A DNA stretch of 64,000 nt from Acidovorax sp. GW101-3H11 (GCF_001633105.1 NZ_LUKZ01000001.1:1-64000), one strand, 5' to 3'; numbered from the stretch's first letter, positions 43,418-53,522 are shown. Numbers and translations: made by a program. Notes: generated by a model from the sequence alone, not told the origin.

Positions 43418-43472
43418 AGCGCCCGCCCAGGGCAAGCCCCCCCATTTCACAGACTTCACCCCAGGAAGCCCG

Positions 43473-43853
43473 ATGTTCCGCACCCTGCTCAAATCCAAGA
43501 TCCACCGCGTGGCCGTGACCCAGTGCGAGCTGCACTACGAAGGCTCCTGCGCCATCGACGAAGACCTGCTCGATGCCGCCAACATTGCCGAGAACGAGCA
43601 GATCCACATCTGGAACATCAACAACGGCGAGCGTTTTGTCACCTATGCCATCAAGGGCCAGCGCGGCAGCGGCATGATCTCGGTGAACGGATCGGCCGCA
43701 CGCCGCGCGTCCGCAGGCGATCTCATCATCATTGCGGCCTTTGCGCAGGTGCATGAAGACCAGGTGGGCACGCACCAGCCTCAGTTGGTCTTCGTTGACG
43801 AGCACAACCGCCAGACGGAGCTGCGCCACGCGGTGCCCACGCAGGTGCTGTGA
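43473..43853 (+). CDS. panD: Aspartate 1-decarboxylase
   Basis: The protein is 126 aa and makes beta-alanine for pantothenate. It is a proenzyme that cleaves at Gly24-Ser25 (HYEGSCAID) to give a pyruvoyl group. [20 protein letters not shown] and [12 protein letters not shown] are family motifs. ATG 43473 follows AGGAAG. It is separated from panB-panC by 12 kb. Confidence 0.96.
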   Translation: MFRTLLKSKIHRVAVTQCELHYEGSCAIDEDLLDAANIAENEQIHIWNINNGERFVTYAIKGQRGSGMISVNGSAARRASAGDLIIIAAFAQVHEDQVGTHQPQLVFVDEHNRQTELRHAVPTQVL

Positions 43854-43882
43854 TTTCACTTTGTCTTCAAACCTCCCCCCAC

Positions 43883-43942
43883 CCGTTCACGCTGAGCCTG
43901 TCGAAGCGCCGCGCAAGGCTTCGACAAGCTCAGCCCGAACGG
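43883..43942. repeat. REP-like inverted repeat, copy 1
   Basis: 60 bases with near-perfect arms: CCGTTCACGCTGAGCCTGTC, then GAAGC, pairs with GCTTCGACAAGCTCAGC and CCGAACGG. It is a common intergenic element type in beta- and gamma-proteobacteria. It lies between panD and bioA. A near-identical copy is at 62000-62059. Confidence 0.85.
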
Positions 43943-43973
43943 TTTTGGATGGAATGACCAAACGCAAATCCGC

Positions 43974-45311
43974 ATGAGCGCATCCGCACACCTTGCACCC
44001 GACGCCCTGGCAGCCCGCAGCCTGGCCAGCGTCTGGCACCCTTGCACGCAGATGAAGCGGCACGAGGCCCAGCCGCCCGTGGCCATTGCCCGCGCGCAAG
44101 GCCCCTGGCTGATCGACACCGACGGTAAGCGGTACCTGGACGGCATCAGCTCCTGGTGGGTCAACCTGTTTGGGCACAGCCACCCGCACATCCAGGCCGC
44201 GCTGGTGGACCAGCTGGGCAAGCTCGACCATGTGATGCTGGCGGGCTTTACCCATGCGCCCGTGGTGGAACTGTCCGAGCGCCTCGCCGCGCTCACCGGC
44301 CTGGGCCATGCGTTCTACGGCAGCGACGGCGCGGCCGCCACCGAGATTGCGCTGAAGATGAGCGCGCACTACTGGCGCAACACCGGCCGCCCCGCCAAGA
44401 GCCACTTCGTAGGCCTGGCCGGTGGCTACCACGGCGAAACCGTGGGCGCGCTGGCCGTGACCGACATCGCGATCTTCCGCGAGGCCTATGCGCCCCTGGT
44501 GCGCCTGGCCGACACCGTGCCCAGCCCCGATGCACGCAGCGCAGCCCCGGGCGAAGCCGCACAGGATGTGGCCCGGCGCGCCGCCGCCGCGCTGGAAGCC
44601 TGGCTGCAGGAGCACCACACCACCACCGCCGCCTTCATCGTCGAGCCCCTGGTGCAATGCGCAGCGGGCATGGCCATGCACGACCCCGAGTACCTGCGCC
44701 TGGCACGCGCCCTGTGCAACCGTTATGAGGTGCACCTGGTGGTCGATGAAATCGCCGTGGGCTTTGGCCGCACGGGCACGATGTTCGCGCACCAGCAGGC
44801 GGGCATCCGGCCGGACTTCATTTGCCTGTCCAAGGGCCTCACGGGCGGCACGCTGCCGCTGTCGGCCGTGCTGACCACGGACGCGGTGTATGCCGCGTTC
44901 TACGACGACGACGTGGCGCGGGGTTTTCTGCATTCGCACTCGTACACCGGCAACCCCCTGGCCTGCCGCGCGGCGCTGGCTACGCTGGAGCTGTTCGACC
45001 AGTTGGATGCGCTGAACGCCAACAGGGCGCTGGCCCAGCACATCGACACGGCCTGCGCGCCCCTCACGCAGCACCCGCGTGTGCGGCATGCGCGCCGCCT
45101 CGGAATGATCTGGGCCTGGGATGTGGACACCACGCTGCCCGACTTTTCCCGCCGCTACCACCAGCACGCCATGGCGCGGGGCCTGGTGCTGCGGCCGATT
45201 GGGAAGACGCTGTACGCCATGCCGCCCTATGTGCTCGACAACGAGGCCGTGCAGTGCCTTGCTGGCGGCGCGCTCGATGCGCTGAACGCCACCCTGCAGG
45301 AGGAGATTTGA
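43974..45311 (+). CDS. bioA: Adenosylmethionine-8-amino-7-oxononanoate aminotransferase
   Basis: The protein is 445 aa, a class III PLP aminotransferase. It makes diaminopelargonate from KAPA. ISSWWVNLFGHSHP near the N-terminus is the BioA-specific substrate motif. FIVEPLVQCAAGM and LVVDEIAVGFGRTG are cofactor motifs. The PLP lysine is in ICLSKGLTGG. The stop overlaps the bioD start (TGATG). The order is bioA-bioD-bioF. The ATG is at 43974. Confidence 0.96.
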   Translation: MSASAHLAPDALAARSLASVWHPCTQMKRHEAQPPVAIARAQGPWLIDTDGKRYLDGISSWWVNLFGHSHPHIQAALVDQLGKLDHVMLAGFTHAPVVELSERLAALTGLGHAFYGSDGAAATEIALKMSAHYWRNTGRPAKSHFVGLAGGYHGETVGALAVTDIAIFREAYAPLVRLADTVPSPDARSAAPGEAAQDVARRAAAALEAWLQEHHTTTAAFIVEPLVQCAAGMAMHDPEYLRLARALCNRYEVHLVVDEIAVGFGRTGTMFAHQQAGIRPDFICLSKGLTGGTLPLSAVLTTDAVYAAFYDDDVARGFLHSHSYTGNPLACRAALATLELFDQLDALNANRALAQHIDTACAPLTQHPRVRHARRLGMIWAWDVDTTLPDFSRRYHQHAMARGLVLRPIGKTLYAMPPYVLDNEAVQCLAGGALDALNATLQEEI

Positions 45312-45982
45312 TGATGGGATGTTTTGTGACCGGCACCGACACCGGTGTCGGCAAGACGCTGGTGTCCGCCGGGCTGCTGCATGCGCTGGCACGCCACCAC
45401 CGCCGTGTGGTGGGCATGAAGCCTGTGGCGGCGGGCCTGGTGCCCTGGGGCGAGGACTGGGCCAGCGAGGACGCGATTGCGCTGCGCTCGGCCTCCACCC
45501 TGGCCGTGCCGCCCGCGCTGGACAACCCCGTGCTGCTGCCCGACCCACTGTCGCCCCACATCGCGGCCGCGCGGGCGGGTGTAGAGATCGACATCGCCGC
45601 CATCGTCACCAGCTACCAGGCGCTGGCGGCCCAGGCCGACGCCGTGGTGGTGGAGGGCGCGGGCGGCTTCCTGGTGCCGCTCACCGACACACTGACCGGA
45701 GCCGACCTCGCCCAGGCCCTGGCCCTGCCCGTGGTGCTGGTGGTGGGCCTGCGCCTTGGGTGCCTGAACCACGCCTTGCTCACGGCCGAGGCGATCCGTG
45801 CGCGCGGCCTCACGCTGGCGGGCTGGGTGGCCAACCGCATCGACCCGGAGATGGGCGCCGCCGACGAAAACATCGCCTACCTGCGCGCGCGCCTCAACGC
45901 GCCGCTGTTGGCCGAGGTGCCCTACCAGGACCTGCCCGAGCCCGGCAGCCTGGTTTTTGATTTGCCGAAGGACTGGCAATGA
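45311..45982 (+). CDS. bioD: Dethiobiotin synthetase
   Basis: The protein is 223 aa and carboxylates diaminopelargonate. P-loop GTDTGVGKT at residues 8-16, [10 protein letters not shown] and [13 protein letters not shown] are conserved. The start is ATG 45311, overlapping the bioA stop. A second ATG follows at 45314. AGGAG precedes. It overlaps bioF by four bases. Confidence 0.95.
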   Translation: MMGCFVTGTDTGVGKTLVSAGLLHALARHHRRVVGMKPVAAGLVPWGEDWASEDAIALRSASTLAVPPALDNPVLLPDPLSPHIAAARAGVEIDIAAIVTSYQALAAQADAVVVEGAGGFLVPLTDTLTGADLAQALALPVVLVVGLRLGCLNHALLTAEAIRARGLTLAGWVANRIDPEMGAADENIAYLRARLNAPLLAEVPYQDLPEPGSLVFDLPKDWQ

Positions 45983-47250
45983 CAACATCCACCGCACCCC
46001 AGACCTCCTGGTTGGACGAAATCCCCGCGCGCCTGGCCGACATCGAACGCGCCCACCTGCTGCGCCGCCGCCGCGTGGTCGAGCCCGCCGGTGGCGCCCG
46101 CCTGCGGGTGGACGGCCAGCCCATGCTCGCGTTCTGCAGCAACGACTACCTGGGCCTGGCCCACCACCCCGCGCTGGCCGAGGCGGCGCGCGAAGCCACC
46201 CACCACTTTGGCGTGGGCTCGGGCGGCTCGCCCCTGGTCAGTGGCCACAGCGCCGCCAACGATGCGCTGGAGCACGAGCTGGCCGCGTTTGTGCAGCTGC
46301 CCCGCGCGCTGTACTTCTATGCGGGCTATGCCACCAACACCGGCATCATCCCCGCGCTGGTGGGCGACGGCGATGTGCTGTTCTCGGATGCGCTCAACCA
46401 CGCCTGCCTGATCGATGGCGCCCGACTGTCGCGCGCCACCATCCACCGCTATCCGCATGCCGACCTGGCCGCGCTGGAAGCGCAGCTGGCCGCCAGCCCC
46501 GCGCGGCGCAAGCTGGTGATCAGCGACGCGGTGTTCAGCATGGATGGCGACCTGATCGACATCCCCGCCCTGCTGGCGCTGTGCGAACGCTACGACGCGC
46601 TGCTGCTGCTGGACGACGCCCATGGCTTTGGCGTGCTGGGGCCGCAAGGGCGCGGCAGCCTGGCAAAGGCAGGACTGACGGGGGCCAACGCCTCGCGCCG
46701 TGTGCTCTACATGGCCACGCTGGGCAAGGCGGCCGGGGTGGCCGGTGCGTTTGTGGCGGGTGATGCTGCGCTCATCGAATGGCTGCTGCAAAAGACCCGC
46801 ACCTACATCTTTGCCACGGCCGCCCCACCGCTGCTGGCCAGCGCGCTGCGCCAGAGCCTGCGGCTCATGGAGGCTGCGGATGACCGGCGCGCACATCTGG
46901 ACGGACTCATCGCGCAGCTGCGCCGTGGCCTGGCCACGCTGCCCCCGGAGCTGGGCTGGCACCTGCTGCCCTCGCACACGGCGGTGCAGGCGCTCGTCAT
47001 TGGCAGCAACGAAGCGGCCCTGGCTGCGATGGAAAGCCTGCGCCAGCGGGGCCTGTGGGTGCCCGCCATCCGCCCACCCACGGTGCCCGTGGGCACAGCC
47101 CGGCTGCGCATTGCGCTGTCTGCCGCGCACACGGCGGCGGATGTGGAGGAATTGCTGGCCGCGCTGGTGGCCCATGCCGCCGACTGCGTGGCGGCTCTTC
47201 AACAAGAAACTGCGGGCACCAGCGTGGCGCCTGCGGCAGTTCTCGCTTGA
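45979..47250 (+). CDS. bioF: 8-amino-7-oxononanoate synthase
   Basis: The protein is 423 aa, a PLP enzyme that condenses pimeloyl and alanine units. The [13 protein letters not shown] and [12 protein letters not shown] motifs are seen. The lysine for PLP lies in [14 protein letters not shown] and [13 protein letters not shown] precedes it. A C-terminal tail of about 25 residues is extra. No bioB or bioC follows. The last biotin step must be encoded elsewhere. Confidence 0.95.
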   Translation: MTTSTAPQTSWLDEIPARLADIERAHLLRRRRVVEPAGGARLRVDGQPMLAFCSNDYLGLAHHPALAEAAREATHHFGVGSGGSPLVSGHSAANDALEHELAAFVQLPRALYFYAGYATNTGIIPALVGDGDVLFSDALNHACLIDGARLSRATIHRYPHADLAALEAQLAASPARRKLVISDAVFSMDGDLIDIPALLALCERYDALLLLDDAHGFGVLGPQGRGSLAKAGLTGANASRRVLYMATLGKAAGVAGAFVAGDAALIEWLLQKTRTYIFATAAPPLLASALRQSLRLMEAADDRRAHLDGLIAQLRRGLATLPPELGWHLLPSHTAVQALVIGSNEAALAAMESLRQRGLWVPAIRPPTVPVGTARLRIALSAAHTAADVEELLAALVAHAADCVAALQQETAGTSVAPAAVLA

Positions 47251-47435
47251 ATCGCGTCTGAAGGCCCAGCTGCCCCCTGAAAACCAAGGGGATCGGCTGG
47301 CCGCAACCAAGTGCTTTCCCTCAGGATGCAGCCCTGCGCGTTGTGGTGCCCGCCTTGTGTGCCGGTTTGGCCGTTTCAAACAAGCCATGGGGCTCTCAGC
47401 CGCAGCCGTCCCCGGCGTACACCACAATCCCCTGC

Positions 47436-48041
47436 ATGAAACTCTTGCTGGTGGACGACCACCCCCTGTTCTGTGTGGGCTTTGCGCATGCGCTCGCCCA
47501 GGCCCTGCCGACGGCGCAGGTGCTGACCGCACCCACGCTGGACGCGGGGCTGCAGGTGGCGCAGGCCGAACAGGACCTGGACCTGGTGCTGCTGGACCAG
47601 CGCCTGGGCGCCCACACGGGCCTGGAGGGCCTGCGGCTTTTTGCCGCGCAGTTCCCACTGATCGCTCGCGTACTGATTTCGGGCGACGAAGACCCTGCCC
47701 TGGCGGCAGCGGCCCGTGGCGCCGGGGCGAGCGGCTTTCTTGGCAAATCACAGCCCGTGCCGGCACTGGCGGCTGCGCTGCAGCACATTGCCGAGGGGGG
47801 CGTGGTGTTTGATATCCCGGCCCCTGCGCCAGCCAGCGCCGCCCCCACGCCCACCGCGCGGCAGCGCGAGGTGTTGCAGCTGGTGGCCCAGGGGCAGCCC
47901 AACAAGCGCATCGCGCAGGAACTGGGCATTGCCGAACGCACCGTCAAGCTCCATGTCACTGCGTTGCTGGACACCTTGCAGGCGCGCAACCGCACCCATT
48001 TGCTGGTGGTGGCCCGCGCGCAAGGGCTGCTGCAGCGATGA
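47436..48041 (+). CDS. NarL/FixJ-type response regulator
   Basis: The protein is 201 aa. The receiver domain has acidic pair VDDHP at residues 6-10, phospho-acceptor Asp in LVLLDQRLGA and Lys in GFLGKSQ. The LuxR-type helix-turn-helix (about 130-195) has TARQREVLQLVAQGQPNKRI and ERTVKLHVTALLDTL. ATG 47436 was chosen over 47343 because it begins at the receiver. The stop overlaps the histidine kinase start (ATGA). The signal is unknown. Confidence 0.9.
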   Translation: MKLLLVDDHPLFCVGFAHALAQALPTAQVLTAPTLDAGLQVAQAEQDLDLVLLDQRLGAHTGLEGLRLFAAQFPLIARVLISGDEDPALAAAARGAGASGFLGKSQPVPALAAALQHIAEGGVVFDIPAPAPASAAPTPTARQREVLQLVAQGQPNKRIAQELGIAERTVKLHVTALLDTLQARNRTHLLVVARAQGLLQR

Positions 48042-49825
48042 CACAGCCCGCACCCGCTGCAGCGGCCGTGGACGCCGAGGCCCTGGACGCGCTGTACCGG
48101 GGTGCGCCCATGGCCGCCCTGGTCGGGGTGGTGGAGGCTTTTTTCCTCAGCGTGCTGTTCTGGCGCGATGTGCCCGCAGCCTCCATCGCCGGGTGGCTGC
48201 TCGCGTTCGCAGCCGTGCGCGGCCTGCGCATCGGCCTGGGCCTGGCGTACCGCCGTGCGGGGGCGCTGCAGCCAGGCGGCCATGCCTTCTGGGCCCGCTG
48301 GGTAGTGGCCAGCGCAATGGCCCAGGCGCTGGCCTGGGGGGCAGGCAGCTGGGTGCTGCTGGCCCCCCACAACGTGGTGGCCGAGATGGCCTTGCACATT
48401 GGCCTGGCCGCTGTGGTGCTGGGCAGTGTCGCCCACCTGGCCCACCACTTGCCCGCGCTGGCTGCCTATGCCGCCGGGGTGTTCGGCCCGCTGGCCCTGC
48501 GCGATGTGCTGGTGGGCCAGCCCCTGCACTATGCGCTGGCGCTGGCCTCGGTGCTGATGGCCTGGTATGTGTGGCGCAGTGGCCGGGCGCAAGCGCATGC
48601 CCTTGCGCAGGCCAGCGCACAGCGCCAGGAGAAGCTGGCCCTGATCGACGCCTTGCAGCGCGAAAACGAAGCCACCCGGCAGGCACGCGCCGATGCCGAG
48701 GCCGCCCATGCCTCCAAGGCCCGCTTTCTGGCCACCATCGGCCACGACCTGCGCCAACCCCTCAATGCGCTGGGGCTGCTCTCTCACACGCTGCGCCAGG
48801 CCCCCACGGCCGCTGCGCCCGAGAGGGTGCAGGCGCTGTCCGGCGCCATCGCCGAATGTGTGGGCAGCATGGGCGCGCTGGTGGAAGGCCTGCTCGAACT
48901 CTCGCGGCTGGATGCACGCACCCTCACGCCCCGGCCCACGGCCTTTGCGCTGCAGGGCCTGTTCGATGAAATGACCGGCAACTTTGCCGCCATGGCGCAA
49001 GAGCGGGGGCTGGACTTGCAGGTGGCCACCACCCCCGCCACCGTGTGGGGCGACCGCGCCCTGCTGGCGCGCGTGTTGTCCAACCTGGTGTCCAACGCCA
49101 TCCGCTACACGCCCACAGGGTTTGTGCGCGTTGACGCTGTGCAGGAGGGAAGCGCCATCACCGTGGGCGTGCACGACTCGGGTGTGGGCATGGAGGCAGC
49201 CGAGTTGCCGCGCATTTTTGACGAGTACTACCAGATCGACAACCCACAGCGCAACCGCACTCAGGGGCTGGGCCTGGGGCTGGCCACCGCCAAGCGGCTG
49301 AGCGACCTGCTGGGGCTGGATCTCTCGGTGCACTCCATCCCCGGTCAGGGCAGCAGCTTCAGCCTGCGCCTTCCGGTGGCGGAGCCCACCCCGGCAGCCC
49401 CGTTGCAGGCACCGCCTGCCGAAGCCACCCCCACGCCCCTCGCGGGGCGGCGGATTCTGGTGCTGGAAGACGATGCCGATTCGCGCCAGGCGCTCTGCGG
49501 GCTGCTGGCGTCCTGGGGCTGCGCCGTGGTCGAGGCCAGCGATCTGGCCGCCGCCCTGGCGCTGCTGCCCGGCGCAGGCACCGCTGCAGCCCCTATCGAT
49601 GCCCTGGTGGTGGATTTGCGCCTGCCCGGTGCAGACGACGGCATGGCGGCCATTGCACGCCTGCGCGAAGCCCTGGGCAGCCCCGTGCCAGCCCTGCTGG
49701 TCACGGCCGATGCCCACCAGGCCGAGGTGCAGCAGCGGGCCACAGCGGCGGGCCTGCCGCTGCTGTCCAAACCCATTGCGCCGATGAAGCTCCGAGCCTT
49801 TCTGCAAAGCCACCTGCCGGGCTGA
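48038..49825 (+). CDS. Hybrid sensor histidine kinase / response regulator
   Basis: The protein is 595 aa. About six membrane helices fill residues 25-185. A coiled-coil stretch (SAQRQEKLALIDALQRENEA) precedes the HisKA domain with FLATIGHDLRQPLNALG (phospho-accepting His). The ATPase domain has N-box NLVSNAIRYTPTG, GVHDSGVGM and GLGLGLATAKRLS. A C-terminal receiver (about 470-595) has LEDDADSR and VVDLRLPGA. It forms a pair with the upstream regulator by translational coupling. It has no periplasmic sensor domain, so sensing may be membrane-based. Confidence 0.92.
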   Translation: MTQPAPAAAAVDAEALDALYRGAPMAALVGVVEAFFLSVLFWRDVPAASIAGWLLAFAAVRGLRIGLGLAYRRAGALQPGGHAFWARWVVASAMAQALAWGAGSWVLLAPHNVVAEMALHIGLAAVVLGSVAHLAHHLPALAAYAAGVFGPLALRDVLVGQPLHYALALASVLMAWYVWRSGRAQAHALAQASAQRQEKLALIDALQRENEATRQARADAEAAHASKARFLATIGHDLRQPLNALGLLSHTLRQAPTAAAPERVQALSGAIAECVGSMGALVEGLLELSRLDARTLTPRPTAFALQGLFDEMTGNFAAMAQERGLDLQVATTPATVWGDRALLARVLSNLVSNAIRYTPTGFVRVDAVQEGSAITVGVHDSGVGMEAAELPRIFDEYYQIDNPQRNRTQGLGLGLATAKRLSDLLGLDLSVHSIPGQGSSFSLRLPVAEPTPAAPLQAPPAEATPTPLAGRRILVLEDDADSRQALCGLLASWGCAVVEASDLAAALALLPGAGTAAAPIDALVVDLRLPGADDGMAAIARLREALGSPVPALLVTADAHQAEVQQRATAAGLPLLSKPIAPMKLRAFLQSHLPG

Positions 49826-49974
49826 CCAGCCCACGGCGGGCGGCGTGCGCCACCCAGGTCCCCCCGTGCACAGCACTGTGGCGGGTGCACACACCTGCCC
49901 TTTGGTGCTATTGGCGCTGGTGCCGGGGCTTTCTAAGCTGGGGGCTTCTCTACCGACACCCGCCCCATTCACCC

Positions 49975-50367
49975 ATGTCCACCCTTACCCTGGCAGCCAC
50001 CACCCTGGTCACGCTGGCGCTGCTGCTGACAGCCCTGTCCCTTCACGTGTCGCGCCTGCGCCTGCGCTACCGGCAGACCTGGGGCGACGGAGGCCACAAG
50101 GATCTGGCGACAGCCATCCGCACGCATGGCAACACGCTGGAACAGTCGATGCTGTTTGGCCTGCTCCTGCTGGCCCATGCGCAGCTCCCCAGTGCAACGC
50201 TCGCGGCGCTGGCGGTGGCCTGCGCCGCGTTCGTGCTGGCGCGGCTGCTCTATTGCGTGGGCGCCTTTACCCGGCGGCTGGCGTGGCGGCAGGCCGCACA
50301 CGCCATCACGCTGCTCGCCCAGCTCACGGCCACGGCGCTGCTGGCACACACCACATGGACCGCCTGA
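49975..50367 (+). CDS. MAPEG-family membrane protein
   Basis: The protein is 130 aa with four membrane helices. The signature RTHGNTLEQSMLFGLLL and the C-terminal ARLLYCVGAF and QAAHAITLL are as in bacterial MAPEG proteins, glutathione-linked membrane enzymes. The activity is unknown. ATG 49975 was chosen to begin the first helix. Its last 13 bases overlap the hydrolase gene. Confidence 0.88.
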   Translation: MSTLTLAATTLVTLALLLTALSLHVSRLRLRYRQTWGDGGHKDLATAIRTHGNTLEQSMLFGLLLLAHAQLPSATLAALAVACAAFVLARLLYCVGAFTRRLAWRQAAHAITLLAQLTATALLAHTTWTA

Positions 50368-51245
50368 CACCCGCGCTGCAGCACTGGCAGGCCCAGGGCG
50401 GCATGGTCGCGCTGGGCGGCCACCGCCTGTTCGTGGCGCAAGCGGGCCAACACGGCAGCGTGTTGCTGTTCATCCATGGCTATCCCACCAGTTCGTACGA
50501 CTGGCATCCGCTGTGGGCACCGCTGGCCATGCGCTACCGCCTCATCGCGCCAGACTTGCTGGGCATGGGCTTTTCCGACAAGCCTGCAGACCACGCCTAC
50601 GGCATCGAAAACCATGCAGACCTGCTGGAGGCGCTGCTGGACCGGCTGGGTGTGCAACAGGTGCACATCGTCGCCCACGACCTGGGGGTGAGCGTGGCCC
50701 AGGAGATGCTGGCGCGGCGGCAGGCCCACCCATTGGCGCCGCGCATCCTGTCGCTCACCCTGCTCAACGGCGGCGTCTGCCCCGAGGCGTACCAGCCGCG
50801 CATGCTGCAGCACCTGCTGTCGTCACCTTTGGGCCGCTGGATCGCGCCACGCATTCCGAAGCAAGCGTTCGAGCGCACCATCACGCGCCTTTTTGGCCCC
50901 CACACCCTTCCCTCCCCCGCGCTGCTGCAGGACTTATGGGCGCTGGTCAACCACCACAACGGCCGCGCCATCAGCCACAAGACCGGGCGCTTCTACATCG
51001 ACCGCATGGCCCTGCGCGACCGCCTGGTGGGGCCGCTGCTGCAGCGCGTGGTGCCGGTGCGGCTGATCAACGGCGCGGCCGACCCGAACTCGGGTGCCCA
51101 CATGGCGGCACGCTACTGCGCGCTGGTGCCCGATGCCGACGTGGTGTCGTTGCCCGGCATCGGCCACTGGCCGCAGATCGAGGCGCCTGGCCAGGTGCTG
51201 GAGGCGCTGGAAGCGTTTTTGCAAAAACACGACCAAGCCGGGTGA
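50355..51245 (+). CDS. Alpha/beta hydrolase with aspartate nucleophile (epoxide hydrolase/haloalkane dehalogenase type)
   Basis: The protein is 296 aa. LLFIHGYPTSSYDW supplies the oxyanion hole and the nucleophile elbow VAHDLGVSVA has Asp instead of Ser, as in haloalkane dehalogenases and epoxide hydrolases. The late catalytic His is in GIGHWPQIE. The acid is likely in NGAADPNSG. The substrate is unknown. ATG 50355 overlaps the MAPEG gene, implying co-translation. Confidence 0.88.
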   Translation: MDRLTPALQHWQAQGGMVALGGHRLFVAQAGQHGSVLLFIHGYPTSSYDWHPLWAPLAMRYRLIAPDLLGMGFSDKPADHAYGIENHADLLEALLDRLGVQQVHIVAHDLGVSVAQEMLARRQAHPLAPRILSLTLLNGGVCPEAYQPRMLQHLLSSPLGRWIAPRIPKQAFERTITRLFGPHTLPSPALLQDLWALVNHHNGRAISHKTGRFYIDRMALRDRLVGPLLQRVVPVRLINGAADPNSGAHMAARYCALVPDADVVSLPGIGHWPQIEAPGQVLEALEAFLQKHDQAG

Positions 51246-51304
51246 CCCCAAATGCGTGGGGCGTGGGCCTTTAAACTGGCGCACTGCCCCAGACCGGAAC
51301 CACC

Positions 51305-51664
51305 ATGCCCCACCTGACCATCGAATACTCCGCCAACCTGCCCCACTACCCCGAGGCCGAAACCCTGACCGCCCTCAACGCCACGCTGTGCGCCCACCCC
51401 CAGGTGCAGGACGAGGCAGACCTGAAGACGCGCTTCATCGTGGCCGACAGCTTCGAGATTGGCACCGCCCCGGCCAACCGCGCCTTTGTGCATGCGCAGC
51501 TGCGCCTGCTGGCAGGCCGCACGCCCGAGGCCAAGACCGAGCTGGCGGGCCGCATTGCCGCCGTGCTGCGCGAACGCACGCCCCGGCCGCAGGGCGTGAT
51601 GGTGCAGCTGAGCGTGGAAATCGTGGACATGGACCGGCCGAGCTATGTGAAGGAACGGCTCTGA
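51305..51664 (+). CDS. 5-carboxymethyl-2-hydroxymuconate delta-isomerase-like protein
   Basis: The protein is 119 aa. It starts MPHLTIEYSANLP with Pro2, the catalytic base after Met removal in the tautomerase superfamily. FEIGTAPANRAFVHAQLRLLAGR is typical of CHMI (HpcD/HpaF). The usual pathway is homoprotocatechuate degradation, but no other gene of that pathway is nearby. The ATG follows ACCGGAACCACC. It ends next to a dispersed repeat. Confidence 0.85.
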   Translation: MPHLTIEYSANLPHYPEAETLTALNATLCAHPQVQDEADLKTRFIVADSFEIGTAPANRAFVHAQLRLLAGRTPEAKTELAGRIAAVLRERTPRPQGVMVQLSVEIVDMDRPSYVKERL

Positions 51665-51728
51665 AAATTGGATAGCTGCCAGCGCTTGATCCACGGGCGC
51701 TGGGGGCCGATTTCCTTCAAATTTTCTA
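51664..51728 (-). repeat. Dispersed ~60 bp repeat, copy 9 (intergenic)
   Basis: Reverse orientation on the plus strand: GGATAGCTGCCAGCGCTTGA, then GGGCGCTGGGGGCCGATTT. It overlaps the stop codons of both flanking convergent genes (CHMI and pabBC). Confidence 0.75.
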
Positions 51729-53522
51729 TCCCTCCAGCGTGGCCGCCAGCCAGCCGCGCAGGCTGTTGATGAAGGCCCAGCCCTGCACCCGGGGCACGTC
51801 GGCCACGCGCAGCACCGCCTCCACCACCCGGCCCTCGCGCAGCGCCACGGCGCGGCCCACGCCGGGCAGCAGGCCGCAGGACAGGGGCGGCGTCACCCAC
51901 CGCCCGTCGATGAGCGCGGCAATGTTGCCGAAGGTGCTCTCGGTGATCTCACCCGCCTCGTTCCACAGCAGCGTGTCGAACACGCCGGGCGTGGTGGGCG
52001 CAAACGCCGCGTAGTGCGCGCGGCGCGTGGTCTTGTAGCGCACAAACTCGCTGTGGGCCTGTGCCAAGGGGCGCGTCGCCAGTTGCAGGCGCACGGGCTC
52101 GGCCGTGGGCAGCAGGGCCAAGGCTTCGGCCCGGGGTGTGCCCGTGGCGCCCAGCAGCAGGCGCACGCGCCAGGCGCCGTCGGCATGGTCTGCCGCCAGC
52201 GCCTGCAGGCATTGCGACACGGCTGCTGCATCCCAGGGCACGCCGAAATGGGCGGCGGCTGATTGCAGGCGCGCCAGGTGCTCATCCCGGTGCCGGAAAA
52301 CGCCCGCCTGCAACGCCAGGGTTTCGAGCAGGTCAAAGGGCTGGCTCGCGCGCTCGACAAACGCGCGCTTGTGCTGCCACTCGCTCCACTCGGCATCGGC
52401 CAACGCGCCCGAGGTGATGCCGCTGCCGATGCCACAGGTGGCGTGAACGGTGCCGCCTTCGGGGCGCAACACCACGGTGCGGATCGGCACGTTGAAGGTC
52501 GCGGCCACCGCATGCTGGCCTTGCGCATCGGGCGGCCCGGCCGGGCGCACCACGCCCACGGCGCCGCAGTACACGCCGCGCGGCGCGCCTTCCAGCGCAT
52601 GGATCATCTGCATGGCGCGCACCTTCGGCGCGCCGGTGACCGAGCCGCAGGGGAACAGCGCGGCAAACACATCGGTCAGCGTGGTGCCGGGCCGCGTGCG
52701 TGCGGTCACGTCTGAAGTCATCTGCCACACGGTGGGCAGAGCCTGCGTGGCAAACAGCACGGGCACGCGCACGCTGTGGGGCTGCGCAATGCGCGAAACG
52801 TCGTTGCGCAGCAGGTCCACGATCATCACGTTTTCGGCACGCTCCTTGGGCGCCGTGCGCAGGTGTACGGCCTGCTGCGCGTCCTCTTCGGGCGTGGCCC
52901 CGCGCGGGGCAGTGCCTTTCATGGGGCGGGCCAGGATGTGGCCGCCGCCTGGCGCATCGCGCCAGTCAAAAAACAGCTCGGGCGAGACCGACAGCACCTG
53001 CTCGCCCCCGGTGTCGATGTGCGCCGCATACCCACCCGGCTGGGCGCGCAGCAGCGCGGCAAACAGGGCCGGGGCCGCGCCCTGCAGCGTGCCGTGCAGG
53101 GGGGCGGTGTGGTTGACCTGGTACAACTCGCCCGCCGCAATCGCCTGCTGGATCTGCGCCAGCGCGGCATCGAAGGGGGCGCGGTCGGGGCTGTCGGTCC
53201 ACGTCACCTGCGCGGGCGGTTCTGCACCTTGGCCGTCATCGCACGCGGGCCAGGGCAGCGGCGCGTCGTACACCGCAAACCAGGCCAGCGGGCCGTCGGC
53301 TGCGTGGGTCAGCAGCGCCGCATCGAAGGCTGCAGCCGCCTCGTAACGCACACAACCCACACACCAGCGGCCTTGCTGCGCGGCCGCGTGCACTGCGTCG
53401 AGCACGCCGCGCACCTCGTGCAGCGCATGGGCGGCCAGCACTTCGCGCGGCGTGCCGAAAACGTGGCGCAGGCGCGGGGCGCCAGGGTCCAGCGGCTGGG
53501 TGAAGTCAATGCGGGAAATCAC
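51726..53522 (-). CDS. pabB: Aminodeoxychorismate synthase component I fused to 4-amino-4-deoxychorismate lyase (PabB-PabC)
   Basis: About 598 aa. The PabB/chorismate-binding part has MKGTAPRGATPEEDAQQ, MIVDLLRNDVSRI and PCGSVTGAPKVRAMQMI. The C-terminal PabC-like PLP aminotransferase IV domain has TLLWNEAGEITESTFGNI and the PLP lysine in YKTTRRAHYA. The pair makes 4-aminobenzoate for folate. An ATG at 53558 opens the frame but its first 12 residues are encoded by a dispersed repeat. The GTG at 53522 (VISRIDFTQPLD) is therefore preferred. Confidence 0.9.
   Translation of the reverse strand: MISRIDFTQPLDPGAPRLRHVFGTPREVLAAHALHEVRGVLDAVHAAAQQGRWCVGCVRYEAAAAFDAALLTHAADGPLAWFAVYDAPLPWPACDDGQGAEPPAQVTWTDSPDRAPFDAALAQIQQAIAAGELYQVNHTAPLHGTLQGAAPALFAALLRAQPGGYAAHIDTGGEQVLSVSPELFFDWRDAPGGGHILARPMKGTAPRGATPEEDAQQAVHLRTAPKERAENVMIVDLLRNDVSRIAQPHSVRVPVLFATQALPTVWQMTSDVTARTRPGTTLTDVFAALFPCGSVTGAPKVRAMQMIHALEGAPRGVYCGAVGVVRPAGPPDAQGQHAVAATFNVPIRTVVLRPEGGTVHATCGIGSGITSGALADAEWSEWQHKRAFVERASQPFDLLETLALQAGVFRHRDEHLARLQSAAAHFGVPWDAAAVSQCLQALAADHADGAWRVRLLLGATGTPRAEALALLPTAEPVRLQLATRPLAQAHSEFVRYKTTRRAHYAAFAPTTPGVFDTLLWNEAGEITESTFGNIAALIDGRWVTPPLSCGLLPGVGRAVALREGRVVEAVLRVADVPRVQGWAFINSLRGWLAATLEG

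Noticed and set aside
47260-47300. CCCC...GGGG hairpin after bioF as a terminator
   Set aside because: The stem is only four bases and no T tract follows.
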